Of a DNA stretch of 64,000 nt, positions 56,744 to 64,000 are shown piece by piece. The notes below the pieces were generated by a model. That model saw only the letters and a program-made list of their open reading frames with translations, had not been told where the DNA came from and did not search any database. How positions within the stretch are numbered: position 1 is the first letter of the stretch; each line of letters starts with the position of its first letter. Source of the DNA: Lachnospiraceae bacterium (GTDB lineage: Bacteria > Bacillota > Clostridia > Lachnospirales > Lachnospiraceae); the NCBI GenBank assembly GCA_021770785.1, contig JAETQH010000001.1, positions 124,001 to 188,000 on the forward strand, in the 5' to 3' direction. A program made the position numbers and the translations under genes.

Positions 56744-57979
56744 TTACCTGTCCCTTTGCAATTTGCACCAAAATCTTATGGGTAAAAGTTTTCTTAATTT
56801 ATCAAGTTTTTCTTCCTGATTTGATACAATTTCTCTTAACTGTTGATTTTGTTCTTCTCCCATCCGCATGGTATCCTTTAATTTTTCATTTTCAGAACGC
56901 AATTCTTCCACTTGTTTTTCCAGAATATCCAATCTATTTCTAGTCCACTCATTATGTTCATCTAATCTTTGTTCCTTTTCATCAACAACATTAACCAAAC
57001 GTCCATTTTGCTCATCCAGCAGCGCTTCCCATTTTTTATTCCATTCATTGCTTTTATCATTGAGCCTTTGCTCAAGTTCTAACCATTCATCACCTTTATT
57101 GTTGAGTCTTTGCTCAAGTTCTAATACCTCTGTCGCTACTTTCTCAACCGTCTGTATCAGTTCTGCCTTGACACCAATCTTATCCAGATAATTTCTGATA
57201 TCCGCAATAGTAATTACACCATCGTCAAATTCATTTTCCAGCTTATGCTCTGGCAAATCCAACTTACTCTTACTTAACACTGCAAATATCTCCGGTGTCA
57301 AGATCTCTGGTTGCAAATTATGCGTAATCTCCCGATTTACATTTACTATTTTCCAATAAATACTTCTCAAACGTCTGGTAACCTTAGTATCCCTGTCTGT
57401 ATCAGGGTACTCTTCAAAGGGATAAAATTGTATAGTTTCAAAGCCTACTACTGAAAAAAGCTGTTCTAATGTATGTTGTGAATATCCAAACACATGCGTT
57501 ACATCATTATATCTATGAAGGAAGCTGTCTGGTGACTGAATATTCGGTACCTGCAATATAAATACCCCGTCGTCACGTAAAGCACCCTTACAAGCCTCCA
57601 AAAAAGCAACTGTATCGTCCTTTGGAACATGTTCAAACACATCCAATAGAGTAATTACATCATAAGTATCTGGATGATTTTTAAGCCACTCTGCAGTATC
57701 TTTAACCTGCTCACAATCTAAACCAAGCTTCTGGCAGTAACGAATCACAGATGGAGATATATCAATTGCATAAACATTCTTATATCCCCACTCCTTTTCT
57801 ACCAATAACATCTCACCAAGTCCGGGACCAATGTCTAATATTTTAGCCTCTTTGTTTGTCGGGAAAAATTTCTTATAATTTGCATTGCAATACCCCCGTT
57901 TCCATTGAAGTATATTTTCCTTTTCACTAATATCAAATGCATTTTCTGCATAGGTATCAAATATTTCCTTTACTGCCAA
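56744..57979 (-). CDS. SAM-dependent methyltransferase with long coiled coil (possible chain-length ruler)
   Basis: A 411-residue protein. Residues 1-235 are a class I methyltransferase (ILDIGPGLGEMLLVEKEWG motif I, VITLLDVFEHVPKDD, LRDDGVFILQVPN); residues about 275-395 are a Gln/Glu/Lys-rich coiled coil with repeats VLELEQRLNNKGDEW and WLELEQRLNDKSNEW. The layout recalls WbdD, in which a chain-terminating methyltransferase is joined to a coiled-coil ruler, but there is no kinase domain. The start is TTG at 57979 with AGGAGG eight bases upstream; no ATG is suitably placed. Confidence 0.82.
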   Translation of the reverse strand: MAVKEIFDTYAENAFDISEKENILQWKRGYCNANYKKFFPTNKEAKILDIGPGLGEMLLVEKEWGYKNVYAIDISPSVIRYCQKLGLDCEQVKDTAEWLKNHPDTYDVITLLDVFEHVPKDDTVAFLEACKGALRDDGVFILQVPNIQSPDSFLHRYNDVTHVFGYSQHTLEQLFSVVGFETIQFYPFEEYPDTDRDTKVTRRLRSIYWKIVNVNREITHNLQPEILTPEIFAVLSKSKLDLPEHKLENEFDDGVITIADIRNYLDKIGVKAELIQTVEKVATEVLELEQRLNNKGDEWLELEQRLNDKSNEWNKKWEALLDEQNGRLVNVVDEKEQRLDEHNEWTRNRLDILEKQVEELRSENEKLKDTMRMGEEQNQQLREIVSNQEEKLDKLRKLLPIRFWCKLQRDR

Positions 57980-58020
57980 CCTCTATCCCTCCTACTTAAT
58001 TTTCACCCCTACTAGCATAC

Positions 58021-60078
58021 TTATTCTTGTTTTTTCATAAACAAGTTAATCGAGCATACTTTAATTTCATCTATAGTGTAGCGTTCGGCAAGCTTTTCAA
58101 TGATTTCTTGATTCAATTCACTCTCAGTCAAACCTTCCAGCCACCCCAGTCTATTTTCCAGTTTATTTTCCTTTAATTCAAGAATCTCCATTCCACTGTC
58201 TTCAAAAAGCTTCTTCATATCCTTTAAATCAAGCCGATTAATCCAGTTATCATCATACACCATATGACAAATATTGTCCGCTTCTTCTGAGTAATTTTTA
58301 GCTATATATGTGCGCATCTCTTCTTTTGTCATATACAAATGCCCCCATGCTGGGATTTTCAATACCTCTTCCTTCATCCAATTTCTACAATGATGACCTA
58401 TTATTCCTGACCAGATGGATCCATACTCCGTATAGAATACTCCTCCTGGCTTTAATACTCTTTTTATTTCTGCCAGACACTGTTCCAAATGTCCAATGTG
58501 CTCAAATGTTGCAACCGAAATAACAATGTCAAAACTATTATCAGGAAATCGTATATCTAACCCATCCCCTTGACATATGCGCCAATTTTCTCCCTGTGCT
58601 TCCTTGGCGGTCCGAATCTTATCTGGATAATCTCCCGCAAGTAATGGCTCTATTCCCACTATAAACTTTGGTCTGTATTTCTCTGCCAAATATTTCAACA
58701 TAGAACCCTCGCCACAGCCAATTTCCAATATACTCTTTCCTGCAATATCAGTCTTTCTCAATAAATTTTTTACAAAATCAATATGATACTGTATTAAATC
58801 CCCCGCACTACAATCGTCATGTGAGATTTCCCGATACGCATCTCTCAATTTCTCTACACACACATCACAGGAATACTCATTCTTCAACGTTTCAAACGCA
58901 TTGTCCGTAATCTTTTTATGATATTCCTTATCCTCCAACAGACGAAGAATATTCTCTGCATACTCTGCCGGGTCATCTGTCATACAAATATTCTCCCCAT
59001 TCACCGTATGAAGTCCCTCCGGTCCAAACACGGTAGAGGCCACCGGAACACGGGATGCCCACGCGGTTGGCACCTTTACTCTGGCGCCCGCTCCGATAAA
59101 TAAGGGAACAATAAATACTTTCGCTCCATGGAAAAAACATTTATCATCTGCCTGCTGTCCCCAGAACATAATATTGGGATGTTCATTTGCAATTTTAACA
59201 AGCTCTCCGTATGGTTTTCCGAACCCCACAATATGCAATTTCGTCTCCGGACGTTTCTCTACTACTTTCGGAAGTACATTATCAATAAACCACAAAAGCC
59301 CTTGGGCATTCGGATACCACTCCATCGTACCCAGATATAGCATATCATAAGGCTTCATGCGGTTTTCATCTGTCGGTTCGTATTCTGTCGGGTCGATACC
59401 GCCACCTGTCGGCACTTCATACACATATTCACAGCCGGTTATTCCTTTAAAAAGTGCCGTCTCTACCGGGGATACCGTAAATGCTGCGTCAAACCATTTC
59501 CAACACATGGTCTCCCATGCATATAGCTTCTCATACTTTTCTCTGACCGTCTTATAATCCTCTTCCTTAGCATACCGGCTCCACTTCTCGTATACCCGGT
59601 ATTCAGCATTATGCAAATCTAACACAAACTTAGAATCCGGACTCTCATTCTTTAAATAAGGTACAATCCATGCCATCATGGAATGTTCAATCTGTATGAT
59701 ATCATAAAACCTCTTCTGCACCATTCTGACTGCCATGTCCTTTAATTCCATCCCCATTGTCTTCCATACATCGGAGCAGAATCCTTCCGGCATGGCACGC
59801 TCATCTGATAAGTCAATTTCCGGTTGAACACCGACGACCTGATGAATGCATGAATACTTCTCCAGATATTCTTTCGATGTCTCTACTTCTTCTCCATATG
59901 CGGTATAAAGCATATCCACTTCGATTCCGTCTTCCGGTCTTAATCGCGTCACTGGTCTTACAATTCTCTGCGCGCCTCCAGAAGTCGGAGGAACAATCAT
60001 ATAGGAACTAATATCTAATATTCTGATTTTTTTCATAGTTGTCTCAGACAATGGCCTCTCCTCTTCTATTTTCTGCAT
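58021..60078 (-). CDS. Fused glycosyltransferase (GT-B) and SAM-dependent methyltransferase
   Basis: A 685-residue fusion. Residues about 15-415 form a GT4-like glycosyltransferase (LDISSYMIVPPTSGGAQRIV, LYLGTMEWYPNAQGLLWFID, FIGAGARVKVPTAWASRVPV). Residues about 425-640 form a methyltransferase (SILEIGCGEGSMLKYL, IVISVATFEHIGHLEQCL, KPGGVFYTEYG). The end ESELNQEIIEKLAERYTIDE is repeated at 56645-56743. ATG at 60078 follows the upstream TAG at once with GAGGA upstream; the frame opens at a GTG at 60102. Confidence 0.85.
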   Translation of the reverse strand: MQKIEEERPLSETTMKKIRILDISSYMIVPPTSGGAQRIVRPVTRLRPEDGIEVDMLYTAYGEEVETSKEYLEKYSCIHQVVGVQPEIDLSDERAMPEGFCSDVWKTMGMELKDMAVRMVQKRFYDIIQIEHSMMAWIVPYLKNESPDSKFVLDLHNAEYRVYEKWSRYAKEEDYKTVREKYEKLYAWETMCWKWFDAAFTVSPVETALFKGITGCEYVYEVPTGGGIDPTEYEPTDENRMKPYDMLYLGTMEWYPNAQGLLWFIDNVLPKVVEKRPETKLHIVGFGKPYGELVKIANEHPNIMFWGQQADDKCFFHGAKVFIVPLFIGAGARVKVPTAWASRVPVASTVFGPEGLHTVNGENICMTDDPAEYAENILRLLEDKEYHKKITDNAFETLKNEYSCDVCVEKLRDAYREISHDDCSAGDLIQYHIDFVKNLLRKTDIAGKSILEIGCGEGSMLKYLAEKYRPKFIVGIEPLLAGDYPDKIRTAKEAQGENWRICQGDGLDIRFPDNSFDIVISVATFEHIGHLEQCLAEIKRVLKPGGVFYTEYGSIWSGIIGHHCRNWMKEEVLKIPAWGHLYMTKEEMRTYIAKNYSEEADNICHMVYDDNWINRLDLKDMKKLFEDSGMEILELKENKLENRLGWLEGLTESELNQEIIEKLAERYTIDEIKVCSINLFMKKQE

Positions 60079-60079
60079 C

Positions 60080-60535
60080 CTACTTGTTTCCTCGCAATGC
60101 ACGTATTGGTGTCAAAAAAAAATGTATTACTTTTGCAAAGCGCAATCCCCAACGCCAGGCATTAGAATTCATCACTTCCTCATACTGACTTTCCAGCCTG
60201 TTATATTGCTCAATCTGCTCTTCTTTCTGTCTTTCATACACTTCAAGTTTATTTTCATACATCTCACGCTGCTCTTCTTTCTGTCTTTCATATACTTCAA
60301 GTTTATTTTCATACATCTCACGCTGCTGCTGTAATTCCTGCTCTAATACCTCGCATTTTTCGTGTTCACTTAGTAACCAATCCAAATCTTCACGGTTAAT
60401 TTCCACGATATTAGGGTCTGCAGGCGGCTGAATTGCCAGATATTCAATCTCATTATATTTTTCCTTCAGCATCCTGTCAACCATTACCAGCCTAAGCTGA
60501 TTTTCTATCAGTTCTCGCTCCGCCCTTATTCCCAT
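60080..60535 (-). CDS. Coiled-coil protein with 18-residue tandem repeats
   Basis: A 151-residue protein with helical N-terminus (about 1-60) and a coiled coil (70-125) that contains the 18-residue unit REMYENKLEVYERQKEEQ twice plus part of a third. The C-terminal NSNAWRWGLRFAKVI-FLTPIRALRG is a basic amphipathic helix like the membrane-tethering ends of glycan-locus proteins. GGAGGAG precedes the ATG. Function unknown; scaffold or length-control role possible. Confidence 0.75.
   Translation of the reverse strand: MGIRAERELIENQLRLVMVDRMLKEKYNEIEYLAIQPPADPNIVEINREDLDWLLSEHEKCEVLEQELQQQREMYENKLEVYERQKEEQREMYENKLEVYERQKEEQIEQYNRLESQYEEVMNSNAWRWGLRFAKVIHFFLTPIRALRGNK
60216..60323 (-). repeat. 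54-bp tandem repeat inside the coiled-coil gene
   Basis: Two adjacent 54-base units differ at one position and are followed by a partial third. They encode 18-residue coiled-coil units, so gain or loss of units keeps the frame and would change coil length. Confidence 0.85.
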
Positions 60536-60550
60536 GCTTCTTCTCCTCCA

Positions 60551-61195
60551 TTAACCAAAAAATCTCTCTTCCAGCATCAGACACAGTGCATGATATACCG
60601 GCAGATGCAGTTCCTGTATCTTGAATGTCTCTTGTTCCGGCACTACGATTGACACATCCGACATTGCCTTTAACTTCCCGCCATCTCTCCCAGTCAATCC
60701 TATTACCCTCATTCCCTTTGCCTTTGCCACCGTACATGCATACAGGATATTTTTTGAATTTCCTGACGTGGATATTCCAAGAAATACATCCTCTTCTCTT
60801 CCATAGCCGTTCACCTGCTGCGCAAATCCAAGCATCGGATCCACATCATTCAAGTACGCAGTAGACAATGCCACATGATCTACCAGCGCAATCGCCGGAA
60901 GCGCCCCCTGAAGCTTGTCCGCCAGTTCGCTTCCCTGCACCTTGTCAGCCTCAGAAAGTTTCTGCGCAAATGCCGCATCTACTTTACGCACTTTCACGAA
61001 TCCCTTCATCAGCTCGCCAACAATATGTTCTGCATCTGATGCGCTTCCTCCATTTCCCGCAACCAACAACTTTCCGCCCCTCTGGTAGCATTCTTCTAAT
61101 ACTGCATATGCATCTTTGATATTTTTCTTTTCACATTCCAAGGATGGGTAACGTACAACTAACTCATCCAGCCTTGCTTCTACTCTATCTTCCAT
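60551..61195 (-). CDS. gmhA: Phosphoheptose isomerase (sedoheptulose-7-phosphate isomerase)
   Basis: A 214-residue SIS-domain protein converting sedoheptulose-7-phosphate to D-glycero-D-manno-heptose-7-phosphate. Diagnostic blocks are LLVAGNGGSASDAEHIVGEL and FLGISTSGNSKNIL, with QELHLPVYHALC holding the zinc-site His. ATG at 61195 has AGGTGGG upstream; the frame opens at a GTG at 61204. First enzyme of the heptose module by biochemistry. Confidence 0.95.
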   Translation of the reverse strand: MEDRVEARLDELVVRYPSLECEKKNIKDAYAVLEECYQRGGKLLVAGNGGSASDAEHIVGELMKGFVKVRKVDAAFAQKLSEADKVQGSELADKLQGALPAIALVDHVALSTAYLNDVDPMLGFAQQVNGYGREEDVFLGISTSGNSKNILYACTVAKAKGMRVIGLTGRDGGKLKAMSDVSIVVPEQETFKIQELHLPVYHALCLMLEERFFG

Positions 61196-61204
61196 ACATC
61201 CCAC

Positions 61205-62467
61205 CTATTTCTGATTCAATATATAATCTACAGCTTCTAACAGATTCTGTCTGCAGATTACATCTGCATTCCCACCTAACAGAATACTCGTACATCCCGC
61301 TCTTCTACCGGCTTCCACATCATTCATGCCATCGCCTATCATATAAGACTGACTAAGATCTATGTTATACTTCTCTGCTGCCTGTATTAGCATGCCAGGC
61401 TTCGGTTTCCTGCAATCACAGTCGAACTTTAATTCCGGCCGTTCGCCTTCAAATCCTTTATCGGTATGATGCGGACAATAGAAAATGTCATCTACAAATG
61501 CTCCCTTTTCGCCCAGCAGAGTCTCAATCTTCTCATGCATCTGCTCAACCTCTTCAAACGTGCATTCGCCTCTTGCAATCACCGGCTGATTCGTCACAAT
61601 AATCGCCAAATATCCGCTCTCATTGAGTTTTGCAATTGCTTCTGCCACCCCATCAATCAATTCTATTTCATTTATATTACAAATAAATCCCTTATACACA
61701 TTAATTGTACCATCGCGGTCCAGAAATACTGCTTTCTGCTTCTGACTCAAATTCTTAGCACGCACCAGACCACTCTCAATATCCCGGATAACCATCTGAT
61801 AGCGTTCCGGTGTACCCATATCTTTAATGTATTCTGGTGAATCATATGCAATCAATTTACGTTCAGGTATCAGTACCTTTAAGATTTCTCTGTCAAGATC
61901 CACCTTCTTTACTTCATCAAAGAACCGGAATACTTCAGGAGACAGTATATGTATCCCGGCATTCACACGATTTTTATAATACGTCCGTTCATCCTCCTTA
62001 TGAAGCCATCTAGTAACCACACCGTCCTTATCTGCCATAATAACACCGCTGTCATACGGATGATTATTCGGATGTGTCAGAATCGTTGCTACACCTCCGT
62101 GTTCTTTGTGGTATTGTAAGAATCTGTGGAAGTCAACATCAAAGATAATATCTCCATTTAGCAGCAGAAAATCCTCTGTAATGCGTTCCTTGAGATATAC
62201 GAGTGCCCCTGCCGTTCCTAACGGCGTATCTTCTACAATATAATCAATCTTAACACCAAATGCACTTCCATCCTTAAAATGCTCTGTGATGATATGCCCA
62301 AGATGCCCTACAATCAATGTAATTTCCGTTAAACCCTGTGCCTTTAAGCATTCGATTTCATGCTCTAAAATTGGTTTGCCGCAAACCGGTATCATCGGCT
62401 TTGGAATATCACTTGCAACCGATGCAATACGTGTTCCCTTTCCACCTGCCATAATAACTACATGCAT
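61205..62467 (-). CDS. Fused heptose-1-phosphate guanylyltransferase and heptose-1,7-bisphosphate phosphatase
   Basis: A 420-residue bifunctional protein. Residues 1-235 are a nucleotidyltransferase (MHVVIMAGGKGTRI, KPMIPVCGKPILEHEIE, LLLNGDIIFD), HddC-like. Residues 245-420 are a HAD phosphatase, GmhB-like: VFLDRDGTIN with D250-x-D252, TNQPVIARGE, the zinc motif FYCPHHTD...CDCRKPKPGML and IGDGMNDVEAG. Together they carry out the last two steps to GDP-D-glycero-alpha-D-manno-heptose. The order of domains is nucleotidyltransferase first. Confidence 0.92.
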   Translation of the reverse strand: MHVVIMAGGKGTRIASVASDIPKPMIPVCGKPILEHEIECLKAQGLTEITLIVGHLGHIITEHFKDGSAFGVKIDYIVEDTPLGTAGALVYLKERITEDFLLLNGDIIFDVDFHRFLQYHKEHGGVATILTHPNNHPYDSGVIMADKDGVVTRWLHKEDERTYYKNRVNAGIHILSPEVFRFFDEVKKVDLDREILKVLIPERKLIAYDSPEYIKDMGTPERYQMVIRDIESGLVRAKNLSQKQKAVFLDRDGTINVYKGFICNINEIELIDGVAEAIAKLNESGYLAIIVTNQPVIARGECTFEEVEQMHEKIETLLGEKGAFVDDIFYCPHHTDKGFEGERPELKFDCDCRKPKPGMLIQAAEKYNIDLSQSYMIGDGMNDVEAGRRAGCTSILLGGNADVICRQNLLEAVDYILNQK

Positions 62468-62480
62468 AATCTATCCCTTT

Positions 62481-63479
62481 CTACTCAACAGGAACGTAAT
62501 CTTCCGGTGTGTAATGAATCACACGTGTTCCACCATTTTCAAATTCAAACGGTACATATAACAGTTTTTCCATTGCCTTTCGTACCTGTGCCTGTTTCTC
62601 CGGCTCTACATAGAACAGTAGGAAACCACCGCCACCTGCTCCTAACAGTTTTCCACCCAAAGCACCTGCCTGCATTGCAGTCTGATATAAGCCATCAATG
62701 GAATCTGTGGATATCTTACTTGTAATTCCACGCTTTAACTTCCATGTATGATCCAGCAGACGTCCAAATTCATCCAAATTCGTCTTAGACACCAATATCT
62801 TCTCTGCCTCATCTACTAAAGAATACATCTCCAGTAATTGCGCCGTCTTATCTTTCATCGCACCTTCCGTTGATACCTGAATTTCCGAAGAAAATCTTGA
62901 GAATCCGGTAAAGAAAAGCATCAGATTATTATTTAACTGTTTTTTGCGTTCCGGTGAAATAATAACGGGATTGACCATATATCCCTCAGCAGAGAAATCA
63001 ATACGATTAAATCCTCCAAAGGAGGCTGCAATCTGATCCTGTACTCCGCCAGATTCTTTGCAAAGCTCGCGCTCCAAATAGATTGCATCATCTGCAAGCT
63101 TACGCTTATCAGCGTATTTTCCCTTCAAAGCATAGAACGCATTCAGCATACCTACTGCAAAGGAACTGCTAGTGCCAAGTCCGCTTCGCGCCGGAAGATC
63201 TGCCTCATAAGTAAGTCGTATTTCATGCATATCAAGATACTTCATTGCTTCACGAATTGCCGGATGCTCAATCTGATTTACGTCCGTCACACGCTCTGTG
63301 CGCGCATAAGACAATTCGGTGGAATAATCAAAAAATCGCGGCAAATGTCTGACATTTACATAGCAGTATTTATCAAACGTTGTAGAAATAACAGCTCCGC
63401 CATGTTCATTATAGAAACCCGGAAAATCGGTTCCTCCACCAAAAAACGACATACGAAACGGTGTCTGTGTAATAATCAT
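62481..63479 (-). CDS. hddA: D-glycero-alpha-D-manno-heptose-7-phosphate kinase (HddA)
   Basis: A 332-residue GHMP kinase: MIITQTPFRMSFFGGGTDFP (substrate region), ADLPARSGLGTSSSFAVG (ATP-binding motif 2) and GALGGKLLGAGGGGFLLFY (motif 3). It phosphorylates heptose-7-phosphate at C1 for the GDP-heptose path. It lies 13 bases upstream of the bifunctional gene. Confidence 0.93.
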   Translation of the reverse strand: MIITQTPFRMSFFGGGTDFPGFYNEHGGAVISTTFDKYCYVNVRHLPRFFDYSTELSYARTERVTDVNQIEHPAIREAMKYLDMHEIRLTYEADLPARSGLGTSSSFAVGMLNAFYALKGKYADKRKLADDAIYLERELCKESGGVQDQIAASFGGFNRIDFSAEGYMVNPVIISPERKKQLNNNLMLFFTGFSRFSSEIQVSTEGAMKDKTAQLLEMYSLVDEAEKILVSKTNLDEFGRLLDHTWKLKRGITSKISTDSIDGLYQTAMQAGALGGKLLGAGGGGFLLFYVEPEKQAQVRKAMEKLLYVPFEFENGGTRVIHYTPEDYVPVE

Positions 63480-63496
63480 ATGTTTTCCTCCTCACT

Positions 63497-64000
63497 TTAT
63501 CTAAAATCTTCTCCAATTACTTCAATTGCATTTTGTGGTGAAAAGTTCTTTCGAATATATTCAACGGATTCTACACTCATCCGAACCAGTTCCGCCTCGT
63601 TCTGATACAGCCTGGCAATCTTCTCTGCAAAAGTTTCCGCATCATCTTCAATCAGCATAATCTGTTCTGCATCAATAATACCCTCTGCTCCAACTGAAGT
63701 GGTCGCCACAGGCGTGCCATACTTCATGGCCTCAATAATCTTGCCTTTGATTCCAGCGCCATATCGCAATGGCACGATGGACATCCTGCAACCATGATAA
63801 AACTCTCCCAACTGTTCATCTGTAACAAATCCTTCTATTTTCAGATGCTCGCTCGCTAGTTTTTCAATTTCTTTCGGAGGATTAGATCCCAAAATATGAA
63901 CCACAATATCCGGCAGCAATTCTACCAGTTTAGGCATAACCTCGGACGCAAGCCACTTAACAGCATCGATATTGGGCGTATGCCCAAATCCACCTATGAA
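63497..64000 (-). CDS. GT4-type glycosyltransferase, C-terminal part (runs off right edge)
   Basis: The open frame continues past the window edge; 167 residues are visible from FIGGFGHTPNIDAVKWLASE, then MPKLVELLPDIVVHILGSN and the donor-binding FYHGCRMSIVPLRYGAGIKG. Typical C-terminal domain of a GT-B (GT4-like) glycosyltransferase. The start lies outside. Transcribed with the heptose module, its donor could be GDP-heptose, by context only. Confidence 0.9.
   Translation of the reverse strand, partial: FIGGFGHTPNIDAVKWLASEVMPKLVELLPDIVVHILGSNPPKEIEKLASEHLKIEGFVTDEQLGEFYHGCRMSIVPLRYGAGIKGKIIEAMKYGTPVATTSVGAEGIIDAEQIMLIEDDAETFAEKIARLYQNEAELVRMSVESVEYIRKNFSPQNAIEVIGEDFR

Overview
The window looks like chromosomal DNA of a Gram-positive gut Clostridia, most likely Lachnospiraceae. 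The clues are a SCIFF ribosomally made peptide with its radical SAM maturase next to secDF (a typical Clostridia marker), Shine-Dalgarno sites of the AGGAGG type, sigma-A promoters, a TIGR04086-type membrane protein, and a polysaccharide locus without Gram-negative outer-membrane genes. Almost every gene is on the minus strand, so the order of transcription runs from high to low coordinates.

Region 1 (1-18.3 kb) is mostly housekeeping and envelope functions. It holds a MacB-type ABC exporter operon with two adaptor proteins (0.3-5.5 kb), serine hydroxymethyltransferase glyA, a DUF1294 protein, secDF, the SCIFF maturase and SCIFF peptide, an O-antigen-ligase-like protein coupled to a secreted Ig-like protein, a TIGR04086 membrane protein, an aldose epimerase, a plus-strand membrane diguanylate cyclase, and a hemolysin III/PAQR protein.

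Region 2 (18.3-26.5 kb) is an accessory island of uncertain function. Its genes encode a 1025-residue protein with a PLD-like HDRY motif, a PD-(D/E)XK (Rpn-like) nuclease next to a relict of a second copy, and an operon of two DUF2589-type proteins with an HNH-like protein; rearranged IS66 fragments follow. Five same-orientation repeats (R1-R5) separate these modules. Each contains a stem-loop, and four also carry a duplicated coding-like tail. The right border holds a 167-bp palindromic MITE-like element. This cassette-like layout is the least explained structure in the window.

Region 3 (26.5-64 kb, continuing past the right edge) is a large cell-surface polysaccharide locus. From right to left it contains: a complete GDP-D-glycero-D-manno-heptose module (hddA, an hddC-gmhB fusion, gmhA); a coiled-coil protein with 18-residue repeats; a glycosyltransferase-methyltransferase fusion; a methyltransferase with a long coiled coil (possible chain-length ruler); a truncated IS110 element; several multi-spanning GT-C-like proteins (one with a LamG-like tail); a UDP-galactopyranose-mutase-like flavoprotein; GT2 and GT4 transferases; methyltransferases; a Wzx-type flippase; two acyltransferase-3 proteins; and a CDP-sugar module at the end (rfbF, rfbH, a thiamine-diphosphate enzyme, a reductase, rfbG). 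rfbFGH with an acetolactate-synthase-like enzyme resembles the route to yersiniose, a branched 3,6-dideoxyhexose. Two genes are broken by frameshifts. By eye the 27-56 kb part is more AT-rich than the flanks, consistent with lateral acquisition.
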